From positions 1-64,000 of the forward strand of contig NZ_CAIJDP010000084.1 of NCBI RefSeq assembly GCF_903819435.1: a DNA stretch of 64,000 bases, written 5' to 3'. This DNA comes from Flavobacterium salmonis. Lineage in GTDB: Bacteria > Bacteroidota > Bacteroidia > Flavobacteriales > Flavobacteriaceae. How positions within the stretch are numbered: the first letter of the stretch is position 1; every line of letters starts with the position of its first letter. Below are positions 49,849 to 59,022 of the stretch, piece by piece. The position numbers were made by a program, and so were the translations under genes. Under the pieces are notes generated by a model that had not been told where the DNA came from, did no database searches, and saw nothing but the letters and a program-made list of their open reading frames with translations.

Positions 49849-52314
49849 TTATTTCTTTATAAACTTCATACTCGAACTTCCTTTATCTGATTTAACTTTT
49901 ATAAAGTAATTCCCCGTTCTAAGCTTAGAAACATCAATATTAGAAACTGATTTTGCATTTGGAACAGCAATTACCAATTGCCCCAAAATATCGTAAATCT
50001 CTAATGATTGTAGTTCTATATCCTGTTTAGCATTAATATTCAAAACATCATTTACAGGATTTGGATATAAGGAAAAGTAATTAGAAAATTCAAAATCAGG
50101 ATTACTTAAAGTCGTTTGAAATTTTGATGTGGCTTTATTGGTCAGTATCGGGAAATTATAATCAAAATAAATATTAGCCTCGTTAGCAAATGTATCTCCA
50201 ACTTTTAACGTTGGCTTAGTTTTGATTTTAAAAGCAACATAACCGTCATTATTAGCATCATCAAAAGGAAGATTGATGTTTTCGAATATAAATTCTACTT
50301 TATTACCTTCTGAAATTTTAGTTACAAAAGAATGGTTTGAACTGGTTGGAATTAAACTTGAAATATCAAATTTTGATAAATCAATCATATCTTTTACGAC
50401 GATATTTTGTGCAGCATACGTTCCTGTATTCTCAAAGCGGATCATGTAATGTACATACTCACCTATTAAACTTGGCGTAATAACCGAACCTTCTAAACAG
50501 GTTTTGTCATTTGGATCGTAAGAACCAACTACTGTTTGGTTCAAAGTAAATGTATTGTCATTTGGGGTTTCGTCCGTTTCTTGTGAGGCAATCGTTGTTT
50601 TTAATTTTAAAATATCCCCATTATTCGCAGCTGGATTATCAGTTGGTTTATTCACTTTTAATGTAAATATAATTTCTCTGAGTTCAAATGGTTTTAAATC
50701 ACTAAAATTCCATGATAAATTACTTAATGTTTGAGTTGTAATTACTGAAGTGGAAGAAATAAAATCTAAAAGGTCATCATTAAAATTTACATTTATATTT
50801 CCTGATTCAGTTGTATTTCCTTTATTTTTATAGACAATTTTATACTTCGATTCAAACCCTGGTCTTGCTGGATGTAGTGGAATTAAAGTAACTTCTAAAT
50901 CTGAATGAATACCATTGGGAGTAAAACAAAAATCTTGAATAAAGGGGCTGGTTTGTGTTGGAAATGTAACTGAAGCATTTGTTGGGGAAACTAAAAAATA
51001 GCTAGGATTTTCTAAAACAGGAGTTATAATATAAGTATTTTCCTTTAAAGGAATACTCAATGATCCCGTACCGTCAGAAACTACACTTCCTGTATTATTA
51101 ACTTCTTTAATATCATATTTCATGTTGCGATAAACATTATCGAGTAAATCACATCCATTTTTATCACTATCAATCTTAGCAATACATTTAATTTCATAAC
51201 TTGTTCCACCCGGCTTAAAACTACAATAGGAATTAATTTCAACAGAAGACAAAGGCAATTCACTACCCTGAACTCTAGATTTGAAAAAATCATATTGATC
51301 ATTTTCAACACAAATGTATTTTAAATTAGGATTAAGGTGAAAAAAAATATCTGGTGATTTCCATTCATAGCCATTTTTTACTATTAAACTAGTCAAATTG
51401 TTGCTCCAACAATGTAATAATGTTAAGTATTTCTTGTCCGATACATCTAAAACTCCACTTAATTTATTACGAGAACAACTAAGTTTTTTAAGTTTAGTAC
51501 AGCTAGATAAATCTAAACTAGTAATTTCATTATAGGAACAATTCAATTCTTCCAGATTATTTAATCCTGATAACTCAAGTTTTGATATGTAATAAGGTGT
51601 AGTTTGATATACATCTGAACCACAATTTAATACCTTTAACGATGGTAGGTTTTTCAACGACAGATTCTTTAATATAGTTCCTTTAATTAAAAAATTTTCC
51701 AATTTATTCAAGCCTGCTACGGATAAGCTTTTCAGACCGGTTCCATCTAATATAAAATCTTTTAGATTAATGCATGGTGATAAATCCAAAGCAGATTTAA
51801 TTCCTAGGCTACAATTCAAATATTCTAAGTTTGTTAAACCTGTAAGGTCAATGGAATCAAAATTAGTTCTTTGACAGCTTAGTTTCTTAAGATTTTTCAA
51901 TCCTGCAACATTTAAACTCTCCATGTAGTTCTCATCACAATTCAACTCTTGAAGATTTTCTAATTGCGTAACATCAAGATACCTAACATTACAATCCCTA
52001 CAATTTAAATAGGTTAAATTCGTAAAAGCTTCAATACCATTCATTCTACCATATGTAAAAAAAACTTCTCCTTTATACAAATCATCGATATTGAGTTGAT
52101 AAACATTTAGTGCCTCGGTAACCTGTATCTCTCCATCACCATTTATATCAACCTTGATATTTTTTCCATTTTTATCTTTTGCTATACTTGAATTTGTAGA
52201 TGTTTTATATACCAATATATCCTTAAACTCCTGACTATAACTAAAAAAAACATTTTGAGCATTTCCATTAAAACACATTAATAATATCAAAACCAAAAAG
52301 TAAATTTTCTTCAT
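49849..52314 (-). CDS. T9SS-sorted leucine-rich repeat protein
   Basis: An 821-residue secreted protein. A signal peptide (MKKIYFLVLILLMCFNGNAQ) is followed by leucine-rich repeats (about 85-330), with repeated units such as LTNLEYLNCS, LKNLKKLSCQ and SSCTKLKKLSCSRNKLSG. A beta-rich region of DUF11-like repeats follows (KIVYKNKGNTTESGNINV, YVHYMIRFENTGTYAAQNIV). The final 75 residues (FSLYPNPVNDVLNINAK) form a type A T9SS sorting domain. It is probably attached to the cell surface or released, and could bind other cells or host material. The role is inferred from architecture. It is convergent with the ExbD pair. Confidence 0.88.
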   Translation of the reverse strand: MKKIYFLVLILLMCFNGNAQNVFFSYSQEFKDILVYKTSTNSSIAKDKNGKNIKVDINGDGEIQVTEALNVYQLNIDDLYKGEVFFTYGRMNGIEAFTNLTYLNCRDCNVRYLDVTQLENLQELNCDENYMESLNVAGLKNLKKLSCQRTNFDSIDLTGLTNLEYLNCSLGIKSALDLSPCINLKDFILDGTGLKSLSVAGLNKLENFLIKGTILKNLSLKNLPSLKVLNCGSDVYQTTPYYISKLELSGLNNLEELNCSYNEITSLDLSSCTKLKKLSCSRNKLSGVLDVSDKKYLTLLHCWSNNLTSLIVKNGYEWKSPDIFFHLNPNLKYICVENDQYDFFKSRVQGSELPLSSVEINSYCSFKPGGTSYEIKCIAKIDSDKNGCDLLDNVYRNMKYDIKEVNNTGSVVSDGTGSLSIPLKENTYIITPVLENPSYFLVSPTNASVTFPTQTSPFIQDFCFTPNGIHSDLEVTLIPLHPARPGFESKYKIVYKNKGNTTESGNINVNFNDDLLDFISSTSVITTQTLSNLSWNFSDLKPFELREIIFTLKVNKPTDNPAANNGDILKLKTTIASQETDETPNDNTFTLNQTVVGSYDPNDKTCLEGSVITPSLIGEYVHYMIRFENTGTYAAQNIVVKDMIDLSKFDISSLIPTSSNHSFVTKISEGNKVEFIFENINLPFDDANNDGYVAFKIKTKPTLKVGDTFANEANIYFDYNFPILTNKATSKFQTTLSNPDFEFSNYFSLYPNPVNDVLNINAKQDIELQSLEIYDILGQLVIAVPNAKSVSNIDVSKLRTGNYFIKVKSDKGSSSMKFIKK

Positions 52315-52400
52315 ATATATAAATTTTCACACAAAAGTAACTTTTCAAAACAATAACACAACTTTATTTGTTAAAAAAAGAAATTATAAAAACAAAAAAA

Positions 52401-52420
52401 GTCCCACATCACTGTGGGAC
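52401..52420 (-). terminator. rpsA terminator
   Basis: GTCCCACA (52401-52408) pairs with TGTGGGAC (52413-52420), loop TCAC. On the minus strand it is followed by a T-rich run, after the rpsA stop. Confidence 0.8.
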
Positions 52421-52444
52421 CTTCTATTTATAAAAATCTAAGAA

Positions 52445-54223
52445 TTATTTTTTCTCAGTTTTTTCCATTTTAGCTTTCAATGCAGCTAATACATCATTGT
52501 TATCTCCTAAAGTTGCAGCTGGTGCGTTTGTAGAAGAGTTTGATGAAGTATTTTCAGTTGCAGCTTTCACGTTTTTCTCTTCTTCTTCACGGAAGATAGC
52601 AGTGTGAGAAGCAACTACTCTTTTGAATTCTTTATTGAATTCGATTACTTTGAAATCAGCAGTATCACCTTTTTTCAATTTCTTTCCGTCTTCTTTTTCA
52701 AGGTGACGAGTAGGAATGAAAGCAACGATATCATCTCCGAATTCTACAGTAGCTCCTTTGTCAACGATTTCAGAAATTTCACCATTGTGGATAGTTCCTA
52801 CAGCGAAAGAATCTTCGTATTGATCCCAAGGATTAGCAGTAGTTTGTTTGTGACCTAAAGATAATTTACGTCCATCAACATCTAATTCTAATACAACTAC
52901 ATCAAGTTTCTCACCAACATTTACAAATTCAGATGGGTGTTTGATTTTCTTAGTCCAAGAAAGGTCAGAAATGTAGATTAATCCATCAATTCCTTCTTCT
53001 AATTCTACGAAAATACCAAAGTTTGTAAAGTTTCTAACGATACCTGTATGTTTAGAACCTACTGGATATTTAGAAGTAATGTCAGTCCATGGATCCTGAG
53101 TCAATTGTTTGATACCTAATGACATCTTACGATCGTCTCTGTCTAAAGTTAAGATAACTGCCTCAACAACATCTCCAACTTTCACGAAGTCCTGAGCAGA
53201 ACGTAAGTGAGTAGACCATGACATTTCAGAAACGTGGATTAAACCTTCAACACCTTCAGCAACTTCGATAAATGCACCGTAATCAGCGATTACAACTACT
53301 TTACCTTTTACTTTATCACCAATAGTTAAATTAGCATCTAAAGCATCCCATGGGTGAGCGTTTAATTGTTTCAATCCTAATTGAATTCTTGTTTTCTCAT
53401 CATCGAAATCAAGGATTACAACGTTTAATTTTTGGTCTAATTCAAGAACTTCACTTGGGTGGTTGATTCTGCTCCAAGAAAGGTCAGTAATGTGAATTAA
53501 TCCGTCAACACCACCTAAGTCAATGAACACACCATAAGAAGTAATGTTTTTAACAACACCTTCTAATACTTGTCCTTTTTGTAATTGACCGATGATTTCT
53601 TTTTTCTGTACTTCAATATCAGCCTCGATAAGCGCTTTGTGAGATACAACAACGTTTTTGAATTCGTGGTTGATTTTTACCACTTTGAATTCCATCATTT
53701 TGTTTACATATACATCGTAGTCTCTAATTGGCTTAACATCAATTTGAGATCCTGGTAAGAACGCCTCGATACCGAATACGTCAACGATCATACCTCCTTT
53801 AGTTCTACATTTAACAAAACCGTTAACGATTTCTCCAGTTTCATTAGCTGCAATAACTCTATCCCAAGATTTGATAGTACGTGCTTTTCTGTGAGATAAT
53901 ACTAATTGACCAGTTTTGTCCTCACGGATGTCGATTAATACTTCAACTTTGTCACCTACTTTTAAGTTTGGGTTGTAACGGAATTCGTTTAAAGAAATAA
54001 CACCTTCAGATTTAGCATTGATATCAACGATAACGTCTCTATCTGTAATTCTAACAACAACACCTTCAACTACTTCTTCCTGATCTGTAGCGATGAAAGT
54101 TTTTGATACTAGTTCTTCAAACTCTTGTAAGTTTTTCTCATCTACTGCATCGATTCCTTCTTGGAAGTTATGCCAGTTAAAATTTGCTAAAAACTCTTCT
54201 TGTGATTTTAATTGTTCAGACAT
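52445..54223 (-). CDS. rpsA: 30S ribosomal protein S1
   Basis: The 592-residue protein contains six S1 RNA-binding domains in tandem. Each has a GVVxxITxxGVFIDLGGVDG- or GIFVELEEGIDGLIYISDLS-type pattern, with repeats starting near residues 55, 140, 225, 310, 395 and 480. It recruits mRNA to the small subunit during initiation. The C-terminal tail is Ala/Lys-rich (LGDNNDVLAALKAKMEKTEK), normal for Bacteroidota S1. The first domains diverge, as in other S1 proteins. It has its own promoter upstream and terminator downstream. Confidence 0.96.
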   Translation of the reverse strand: MSEQLKSQEEFLANFNWHNFQEGIDAVDEKNLQEFEELVSKTFIATDQEEVVEGVVVRITDRDVIVDINAKSEGVISLNEFRYNPNLKVGDKVEVLIDIREDKTGQLVLSHRKARTIKSWDRVIAANETGEIVNGFVKCRTKGGMIVDVFGIEAFLPGSQIDVKPIRDYDVYVNKMMEFKVVKINHEFKNVVVSHKALIEADIEVQKKEIIGQLQKGQVLEGVVKNITSYGVFIDLGGVDGLIHITDLSWSRINHPSEVLELDQKLNVVILDFDDEKTRIQLGLKQLNAHPWDALDANLTIGDKVKGKVVVIADYGAFIEVAEGVEGLIHVSEMSWSTHLRSAQDFVKVGDVVEAVILTLDRDDRKMSLGIKQLTQDPWTDITSKYPVGSKHTGIVRNFTNFGIFVELEEGIDGLIYISDLSWTKKIKHPSEFVNVGEKLDVVVLELDVDGRKLSLGHKQTTANPWDQYEDSFAVGTIHNGEISEIVDKGATVEFGDDIVAFIPTRHLEKEDGKKLKKGDTADFKVIEFNKEFKRVVASHTAIFREEEEKNVKAATENTSSNSSTNAPAATLGDNNDVLAALKAKMEKTEKK

Positions 54224-54341
54224 GCTGATAAAAAATTTGTATTCTGTTTCCCTCGAGTTTCATAAAGCAGTAGAAAAAACAGAAGTTGTTTTACATAAAT
54301 AGTTGATTCCTAATGGAAACTCTTCTCTGCCAAAAGGACTG

Positions 54342-54372
54342 CAAAAATAATACATTTATTTGTAACAGCCAA
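54342..54372 (-). promoter_or_regulatory. rpsA promoter
   Basis: On the minus strand TTG (complement of 54370-54372) is followed after 20 bases by TATTTTTG (complement of 54342-54349), a good Bacteroidota -33/-7 pair about 120 bases upstream of the rpsA start. Confidence 0.6.
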
Positions 54373-54439
54373 CTAAAACCCGCATGATTATCAGTTAATG
54401 GGTCAGAAGCAGACGTTTTTAGGGTTTTCAAGACCAAAA

Positions 54440-54515
54440 GTCCCGCTTTCGCTCTTATCTTTTATGGCGAACCCCGCCATAAAAGGATAACCGCTCTATC
54501 GGGGCTAGGTTAGAA
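54440..54515. repeat. Hairpin repeat element, copy B
   Basis: CTTTTATGGC (54459-54468) pairs perfectly with GCCATAAAAG (54476-54485) around the loop GAACCCC. The following CCGCTCTATCGGGGCTAGG resembles copy A at 43951-44032. Apart from the rpsA promoter and the next terminator, nothing else was seen in the 54224-54592 gap. Confidence 0.7.
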
Positions 54516-54538
54516 ATTTATCATTTCATAACAACAAC

Positions 54539-54569
54539 AAACCCGACAGATTAAAAACCTGTCGGGTTT
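54539..54569 (-). terminator. Terminator of the class V aminotransferase gene
   Basis: AAACCCGACAG (54539-54549) pairs with CTGTCGGGTTT (54559-54569), loop ATTAAAAAC, 24 bases after the minus-strand stop. Confidence 0.85.
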
Positions 54570-54592
54570 GTATAAAATTTTATTTTTCAGAC

Positions 54593-56065
54593 TTAAGCCC
54601 TAAACCAGCCAGCCACTAATTCATCCTCAAAAGAATTAGCATTTTTGTGGATAAACTCATTTGTATTTTTATCATACAAATAATCTAGTTTCCAGTTTTC
54701 ATGGTTTTTAGCCAAGTCTTTGATGCTTTCACAAACAAAAGCAATTTCTTCATTCGTTGTCGTTGGGTGAATCGACATTCTGATCCATCCCGGTTTTTTG
54801 ATTAAATCACCAATCGTAATTTCATCAACCAGTTTATTGGAAGTTTCCTGATCAACATGCAGTAAAAAATGCCCGTAGGTTCCTGCACAGCTGCATCCCC
54901 CTCTGGTTTGAATTCCGAATTTATCATTCAGTAATTTTACACCTAAATTAAAATGCAAATCATCTATAAAAAACGAAATAACGCCCAAACGCTCCTGATG
55001 ATGTCCTGCCAGAATTTTAATATTCGAAACAGGATTCAATTCGTTAAAAACAAAATCTACAATCTCATGCTCACGTTTCAGGATGTTTTCAATTCCCATT
55101 TCTTCCTTCAGCTGAATCGCAAGCGCCGTTTTAATCACTTGTAGAAACCCTGGAGTTCCACCATCTTCACGGTCTTCAATATTATCGATATATTTATGTT
55201 CTCCCCACGGATTTGTCCAGCTAACAGTTCCTCCGCCTGGACAATCCGGAATCATATTATTGTATAATTTTTTATTAAAAATCAAAACTCCTGAAGTCCC
55301 GGGACCTCCCAAAAATTTATGTGGCGAAAAGAAAATCGCATCCAGATAGGCTTCCGGATCTTCAGGATGCATGTCAATCTGCACATATGGTCCTGAACAG
55401 GCAAAATCGACAAAACAAACCCCATTGTACTGATGCATTAATTTTGCCACTTCATGAAAAGGGGTCTTTAATCCGGTTACGTTTGAACATGCCGTAATTG
55501 AGGCAATTTTGATTGTTCTGTCTTTATATTTTTCTAATAATTCTTTTAAATTATCCAGACTAAAAAGCCCTTTTTCAGTTTCAGAACACGGAATAATTTC
55601 AACATCTGCAATCGTTTCCAGCCAAGAAGTCTGATTAGAATGGTGCTCCATATGCGAAATAAAAACAATTGGCTTTTTCTCAGCCGGAATGACGGTAAAA
55701 GCTTTCAGGTTTTCAGGAATCTTTAACCCTAAAATTCGTTGAAACTTATTGATAACACCTGTCATTCCGGTACCATCTGTAATCAAAACATCATCAGGAC
55801 TGGCATTTGTATGACGCTTGATAATATGTCTGGCATGATGATATGCTTTTGTCATGGCAGTACCTGACACAGTCGTTTCTGTGTGAGTATTAGCCACAAA
55901 AGGCCCAAATTCGTTTAGAAGTTTCTCTTCAATAGGGCGATAAAGCCTTCCGCTGGCCGTCCAATCTGTATAAATAATTTGTTTTTTCCCGTATGGAGAA
56001 GTAAACTCCTGATTAATTCCAATAATATTTTTTCGAAAATTATTAAAATACGCTTCTAAAGTCAT
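54593..56065 (-). CDS. Class V aminotransferase (SufS/CsdA-like fold)
   Basis: The 490-residue PLP enzyme of fold type I has the class V features. These are YTDWTASGRLYRPIEEKLL and NTHTETTVSG near the N-terminus, SHMEHHSNQTSWL, CFVDFACSGPYVQIDMHPED (about 212-231) and the Schiff-base Lys in IFFSPHKFLGGPGTSGVLI (about 238-256). A Cys-rich loop QTRGGCSCAGTYG (about 370-382) recalls the cysteine desulfurase active loop, but its spacing differs from SufS and the protein is about 80 residues longer. It could be a desulfurase relative or an aminotransferase; no suf or isc genes are adjacent. It has its own terminator. Confidence 0.82.
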   Translation of the reverse strand: MTLEAYFNNFRKNIIGINQEFTSPYGKKQIIYTDWTASGRLYRPIEEKLLNEFGPFVANTHTETTVSGTAMTKAYHHARHIIKRHTNASPDDVLITDGTGMTGVINKFQRILGLKIPENLKAFTVIPAEKKPIVFISHMEHHSNQTSWLETIADVEIIPCSETEKGLFSLDNLKELLEKYKDRTIKIASITACSNVTGLKTPFHEVAKLMHQYNGVCFVDFACSGPYVQIDMHPEDPEAYLDAIFFSPHKFLGGPGTSGVLIFNKKLYNNMIPDCPGGGTVSWTNPWGEHKYIDNIEDREDGGTPGFLQVIKTALAIQLKEEMGIENILKREHEIVDFVFNELNPVSNIKILAGHHQERLGVISFFIDDLHFNLGVKLLNDKFGIQTRGGCSCAGTYGHFLLHVDQETSNKLVDEITIGDLIKKPGWIRMSIHPTTTNEEIAFVCESIKDLAKNHENWKLDYLYDKNTNEFIHKNANSFEDELVAGWFRA

Positions 56066-56267
56066 GGTATTATTTTTGCGGTACTTGGATGTACTTTTTA
56101 TTTGACAGCAAATATATTGTTTTTTACCAAAATTGCAGATTTATCAATAATAAACTTCAAATCAAAATTATATCTTTAATATTTTTAATAAAATCGCCTT
56201 TTTACAAACAATTTATTAATTTACCCTACATAACTAATAGGTTAAATCGATAACTAAAAAATAATAA

Positions 56268-56801
56268 ATGAAAAATTTATCCGTAGCAACCTTTGGTGGT
56301 GGCTGTTTTTGGTGTATTGAAGCAGTAATCCAGCGTTTAAAAGGAATTGAAACCTTAAAATCCGGTTATTCTGATGGTCAGATTAAAAATCCGGCATACA
56401 GAGAAGTCTGTACCGGCAGAACCGGACATGCAGAAGTGATACAGGTTGTTTTTAATCCTGACATAATTTCATATCATGACTTAATTACCATTTTCATGAC
56501 AAGTCATGATCCCACAACTCTTAATCGTCAGGGTGCCGATCAGGGAACACAATATCGTTCTATTATTTTATATCATGATGAAACACAGAAAACAATTGCT
56601 GAACAGGTTTTCAATGAATTAAAATCTGTTTTTACGGATCCAATTGTAACGCAACTAAAACCTTTTCAGGTGTTTTATGAAGCCGAAGAAGATCATCAGA
56701 ATTATTATAATGACAACCCCGAAGCAGGTTATTGCCGAATGGTTATCGATCCTAAAGTGTACAAATTAAAAAAAATGTACGCTGATAAATTAAAAGATTG
56801 A
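56268..56801 (+). CDS. msrA: Peptide-methionine (S)-S-oxide reductase
   Basis: Reduces methionine-S-sulfoxide in proteins. The 177-residue enzyme has the MsrA motif FGGGCFWCIEAV with catalytic Cys13 and a second Cys at 16. YSDGQIKNPAYREVCTGRTG, HAEVIQVVFNPD and DQGTQYRSIILYHD follow. The late EEDHQNYYNDNPEAGYCRM carries a further resolving-type Cys. No MsrB domain is fused. It overlaps the window's next frame only at its TTG; the real selO start lies 8 bases downstream of its stop, so the two form an operon with a redox theme. Confidence 0.95.
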   Translation: MKNLSVATFGGGCFWCIEAVIQRLKGIETLKSGYSDGQIKNPAYREVCTGRTGHAEVIQVVFNPDIISYHDLITIFMTSHDPTTLNRQGADQGTQYRSIILYHDETQKTIAEQVFNELKSVFTDPIVTQLKPFQVFYEAEEDHQNYYNDNPEAGYCRMVIDPKVYKLKKMYADKLKD

Positions 56802-56809
56802 AAATTAAA

Positions 56810-58378
56810 ATGAAAAATTTAAAAATACATAATCGTTTTACAACTGAATTACCGGCTGACCCTAATGAAAACAACGAAATCCGCCAAGTTTCACAAGCCG
56901 TTTTTTCTTATGTAAGCCCAACAAAACCCTCGAATCCTAAACTGATTCATGCTTCAGAAGAAGTTGCGGAATTGGTTGGAATCTCAAAAGATGAAATTCA
57001 GTCAGAACAATTTGTAACTATTTTTTCCGGTAAAGAAATTCTGCCGGAAACGAAACCTTATGCTATGTGTTATGCGGGACATCAATTTGGCAACTGGGCC
57101 GGACAATTAGGCGATGGCCGGGCGATTAATTTAACCGAAGTTGAACATAATAATCAATATTTTACTTTACAACTAAAAGGAGCAGGAAAAACACCGTATT
57201 CCAGAACAGCAGATGGTTTAGCGGTTTTACGCTCTTCAATCCGTGAATATTTATGTGCCGAAGCGATGCATTATTTAGGCGTTCCCACTACCCGATCACT
57301 TTCTTTAATACTTTCAGGCGATCAGGTACTTCGGGATATTTTGTACAACGGAAATCCTGCTTACGAAAAAGGAGCTATTGTATGCCGTGTCGCACCATCA
57401 TTCATACGTTTTGGAAGTTTTGAAATGCTTACTGCCCGAAATGAACTAAAAAACCTGAAACAATTTGTAGAATATAACATCAAACATTATTTCCCTGAAA
57501 TTACAGGCGAACCAAAAGAACAATATTTACAGTTTTTTAAAACCGTAGCTGATACAACCAGAGAAATGATTCTGCATTGGCAGCGTGTAGGCTTTGTTCA
57601 TGGCGTGATGAACACCGATAATATGTCGATTCACGGAATAACAATTGATTACGGGCCTTATGGCTGGCTGGAAAATTACGATCCAAACTGGACACCTAAT
57701 ACAACCGACAGCCAAAACAGAAGATATCGTTTTGGAAACCAACCTCAGATTGCTCAATGGAATTTATTTCAATTAGCGAATGCGCTTTATCCTTTAATCA
57801 ATGAAGCCGAGCCTTTGGAAAAAATATTAGAATCATTTATAACTGATTTTGATTCCGATTATAAAAAAATGATTTTAGGAAAATTAGGCATCATTTCCCA
57901 AGCGGATAACGATGATGAATTTATAGCCTATCTGGAGTCAAATCTGCTATTATCTGAAACGGATATGACTATTTTTTATCGTAATCTGAATAAAATTAGA
58001 AAAAGTGATTCGGCAGAAAAAGCACTGCAGTCTATTGAAGATGCCTTTTACAAACCAGAAGAAATAAAAGAAACCATTAAAAACAACTGGCTATTATGGT
58101 TTACCGATTATCTGGAACGCCTGAACTTAGAACACACTTCAGATGAAGAACGAATTGTACTTCAAAATTCAGTTAACCCAAAGTATGTACTGCGAAACTA
58201 CATGGCGCAATTGGCTATTGACGAGGCTGACAAGGAAGATTATTCGCTAATTTCAGAATTATATGAATTACTAAAAAAACCTTATAACGAACAGCCTGAA
58301 TTCGAAAAATGGTTTGCAAAACGACCAGACTGGGCGAGGTCAAAAGTAGGATGTTCTATGCTTTCGTGCAGTTCTTAG
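56810..58378 (+). CDS. selO: SelO family protein adenylyltransferase (YdiU)
   Basis: A pseudokinase-fold enzyme that transfers AMP to Ser, Thr or Tyr of target proteins, linked to oxidative stress. I start at ATG 56810 (MKNLKIHNRF), giving 522 residues; a TTG 12 bases earlier overlaps the msrA stop. Motifs are CYAGHQFGNWAGQLGDGRAI, LQLKGAGKTPYSRTADGLAV and VLRSSIREYLCAEAM. The HGVMNTDNMSIHGITIDYGP segment has the catalytic Asp and Asn residues. The C-terminus ends SMLSCSS, the Cys-containing tail of bacterial SelO, where eukaryotes have selenocysteine. Pairing with msrA fits a redox role. Confidence 0.93.
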   Translation: MKNLKIHNRFTTELPADPNENNEIRQVSQAVFSYVSPTKPSNPKLIHASEEVAELVGISKDEIQSEQFVTIFSGKEILPETKPYAMCYAGHQFGNWAGQLGDGRAINLTEVEHNNQYFTLQLKGAGKTPYSRTADGLAVLRSSIREYLCAEAMHYLGVPTTRSLSLILSGDQVLRDILYNGNPAYEKGAIVCRVAPSFIRFGSFEMLTARNELKNLKQFVEYNIKHYFPEITGEPKEQYLQFFKTVADTTREMILHWQRVGFVHGVMNTDNMSIHGITIDYGPYGWLENYDPNWTPNTTDSQNRRYRFGNQPQIAQWNLFQLANALYPLINEAEPLEKILESFITDFDSDYKKMILGKLGIISQADNDDEFIAYLESNLLLSETDMTIFYRNLNKIRKSDSAEKALQSIEDAFYKPEEIKETIKNNWLLWFTDYLERLNLEHTSDEERIVLQNSVNPKYVLRNYMAQLAIDEADKEDYSLISELYELLKKPYNEQPEFEKWFAKRPDWARSKVGCSMLSCSS

Positions 58379-58420
58379 TTATTAGCAATATTATCGCAGA
58401 AATAGCGAATTAGAAAAATT

Positions 58421-58900
58421 TTGATGAAGTCAAAACTTAGTATAACTGAATTTAGAAACAGATTAAAAGACAATACAAAAATTGGCAGATCTGATATACA
58501 ATTATCACTTGGAATATTCTCGATCTTTTTTCTAAGCTCAAAAATTTTTTATGGAGAGTTTGATCATTCAACTTTTCGACTCACAATAAATTATAATTTT
58601 ACTTCAGGTTTTTACATCATAAAGGGTAAATATCAAAACATTGACAACAAACTAAAGCTAAATTATATTATTGAACCTATGAGCAGAATAGGAATTATTT
58701 GGATAAAATGTTTTCCATTTGTTGCTCTGATTGGTTTTAATTGCTTTTACTTTTTTAATTTAAAAAACGTACCAAATGAAATAAACATACTTTTTAATTC
58801 ATTCATCGCGTTTATCATATTCTTTTCGCGATGGGACATAAAAAGGAAAAAGAAAAATTTGGAACAAAAATTCATTGAAATATTCGAAATAAATGAATAA
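58421..58900 (+). CDS. Hypothetical membrane protein
   Basis: No family recognised. The 159-residue protein has hydrophobic stretches around 27-40 (LSLGIFSIFFLSSKIFYG) and a two-helix hairpin near the C-terminus (IIWIKCFPFVALIGFNCFYF, about 91-110, and ILFNSFIAFIIFFSRW, about 120-135). A basic Lys-rich tail (KRKKKNLEQKFIEIF) should face the cytosol. The middle loop contains a YNFTSGFYIIKGKYQN segment with strand-like alternation. It follows selO by 42 bases on the same strand, but no functional link can be argued. Confidence 0.6.
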   Translation: MMKSKLSITEFRNRLKDNTKIGRSDIQLSLGIFSIFFLSSKIFYGEFDHSTFRLTINYNFTSGFYIIKGKYQNIDNKLKLNYIIEPMSRIGIIWIKCFPFVALIGFNCFYFFNLKNVPNEINILFNSFIAFIIFFSRWDIKRKKKNLEQKFIEIFEINE

Positions 58901-58941
58901 TAAAAACACAACTACCAACAATCGTTTTTTAAAACCCTAAA

Positions 58942-59006
58942 TGTCAGTTTGAGCGGAGTCGAGAACCTTTAATCTTTGAAGCATTTCGACTCCGCTCAAT
59001 GTGACA
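58942..59006. repeat. TGTCA-bounded palindrome, also a likely terminator
   Basis: TTGAGCGGAGTCGA (58949-58962) is exactly inverse to TCGACTCCGCTCAA (58986-58999). The outer edges are TGTCA (58942-58946) and TGACA (59002-59006). It lies between convergent genes. It resembles the element in the thrB-thrC gap in its TGTCA edges and TCGA-containing arms. Confidence 0.7.
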
Positions 59007-59022
59007 ATTGTAATTAAAACTT

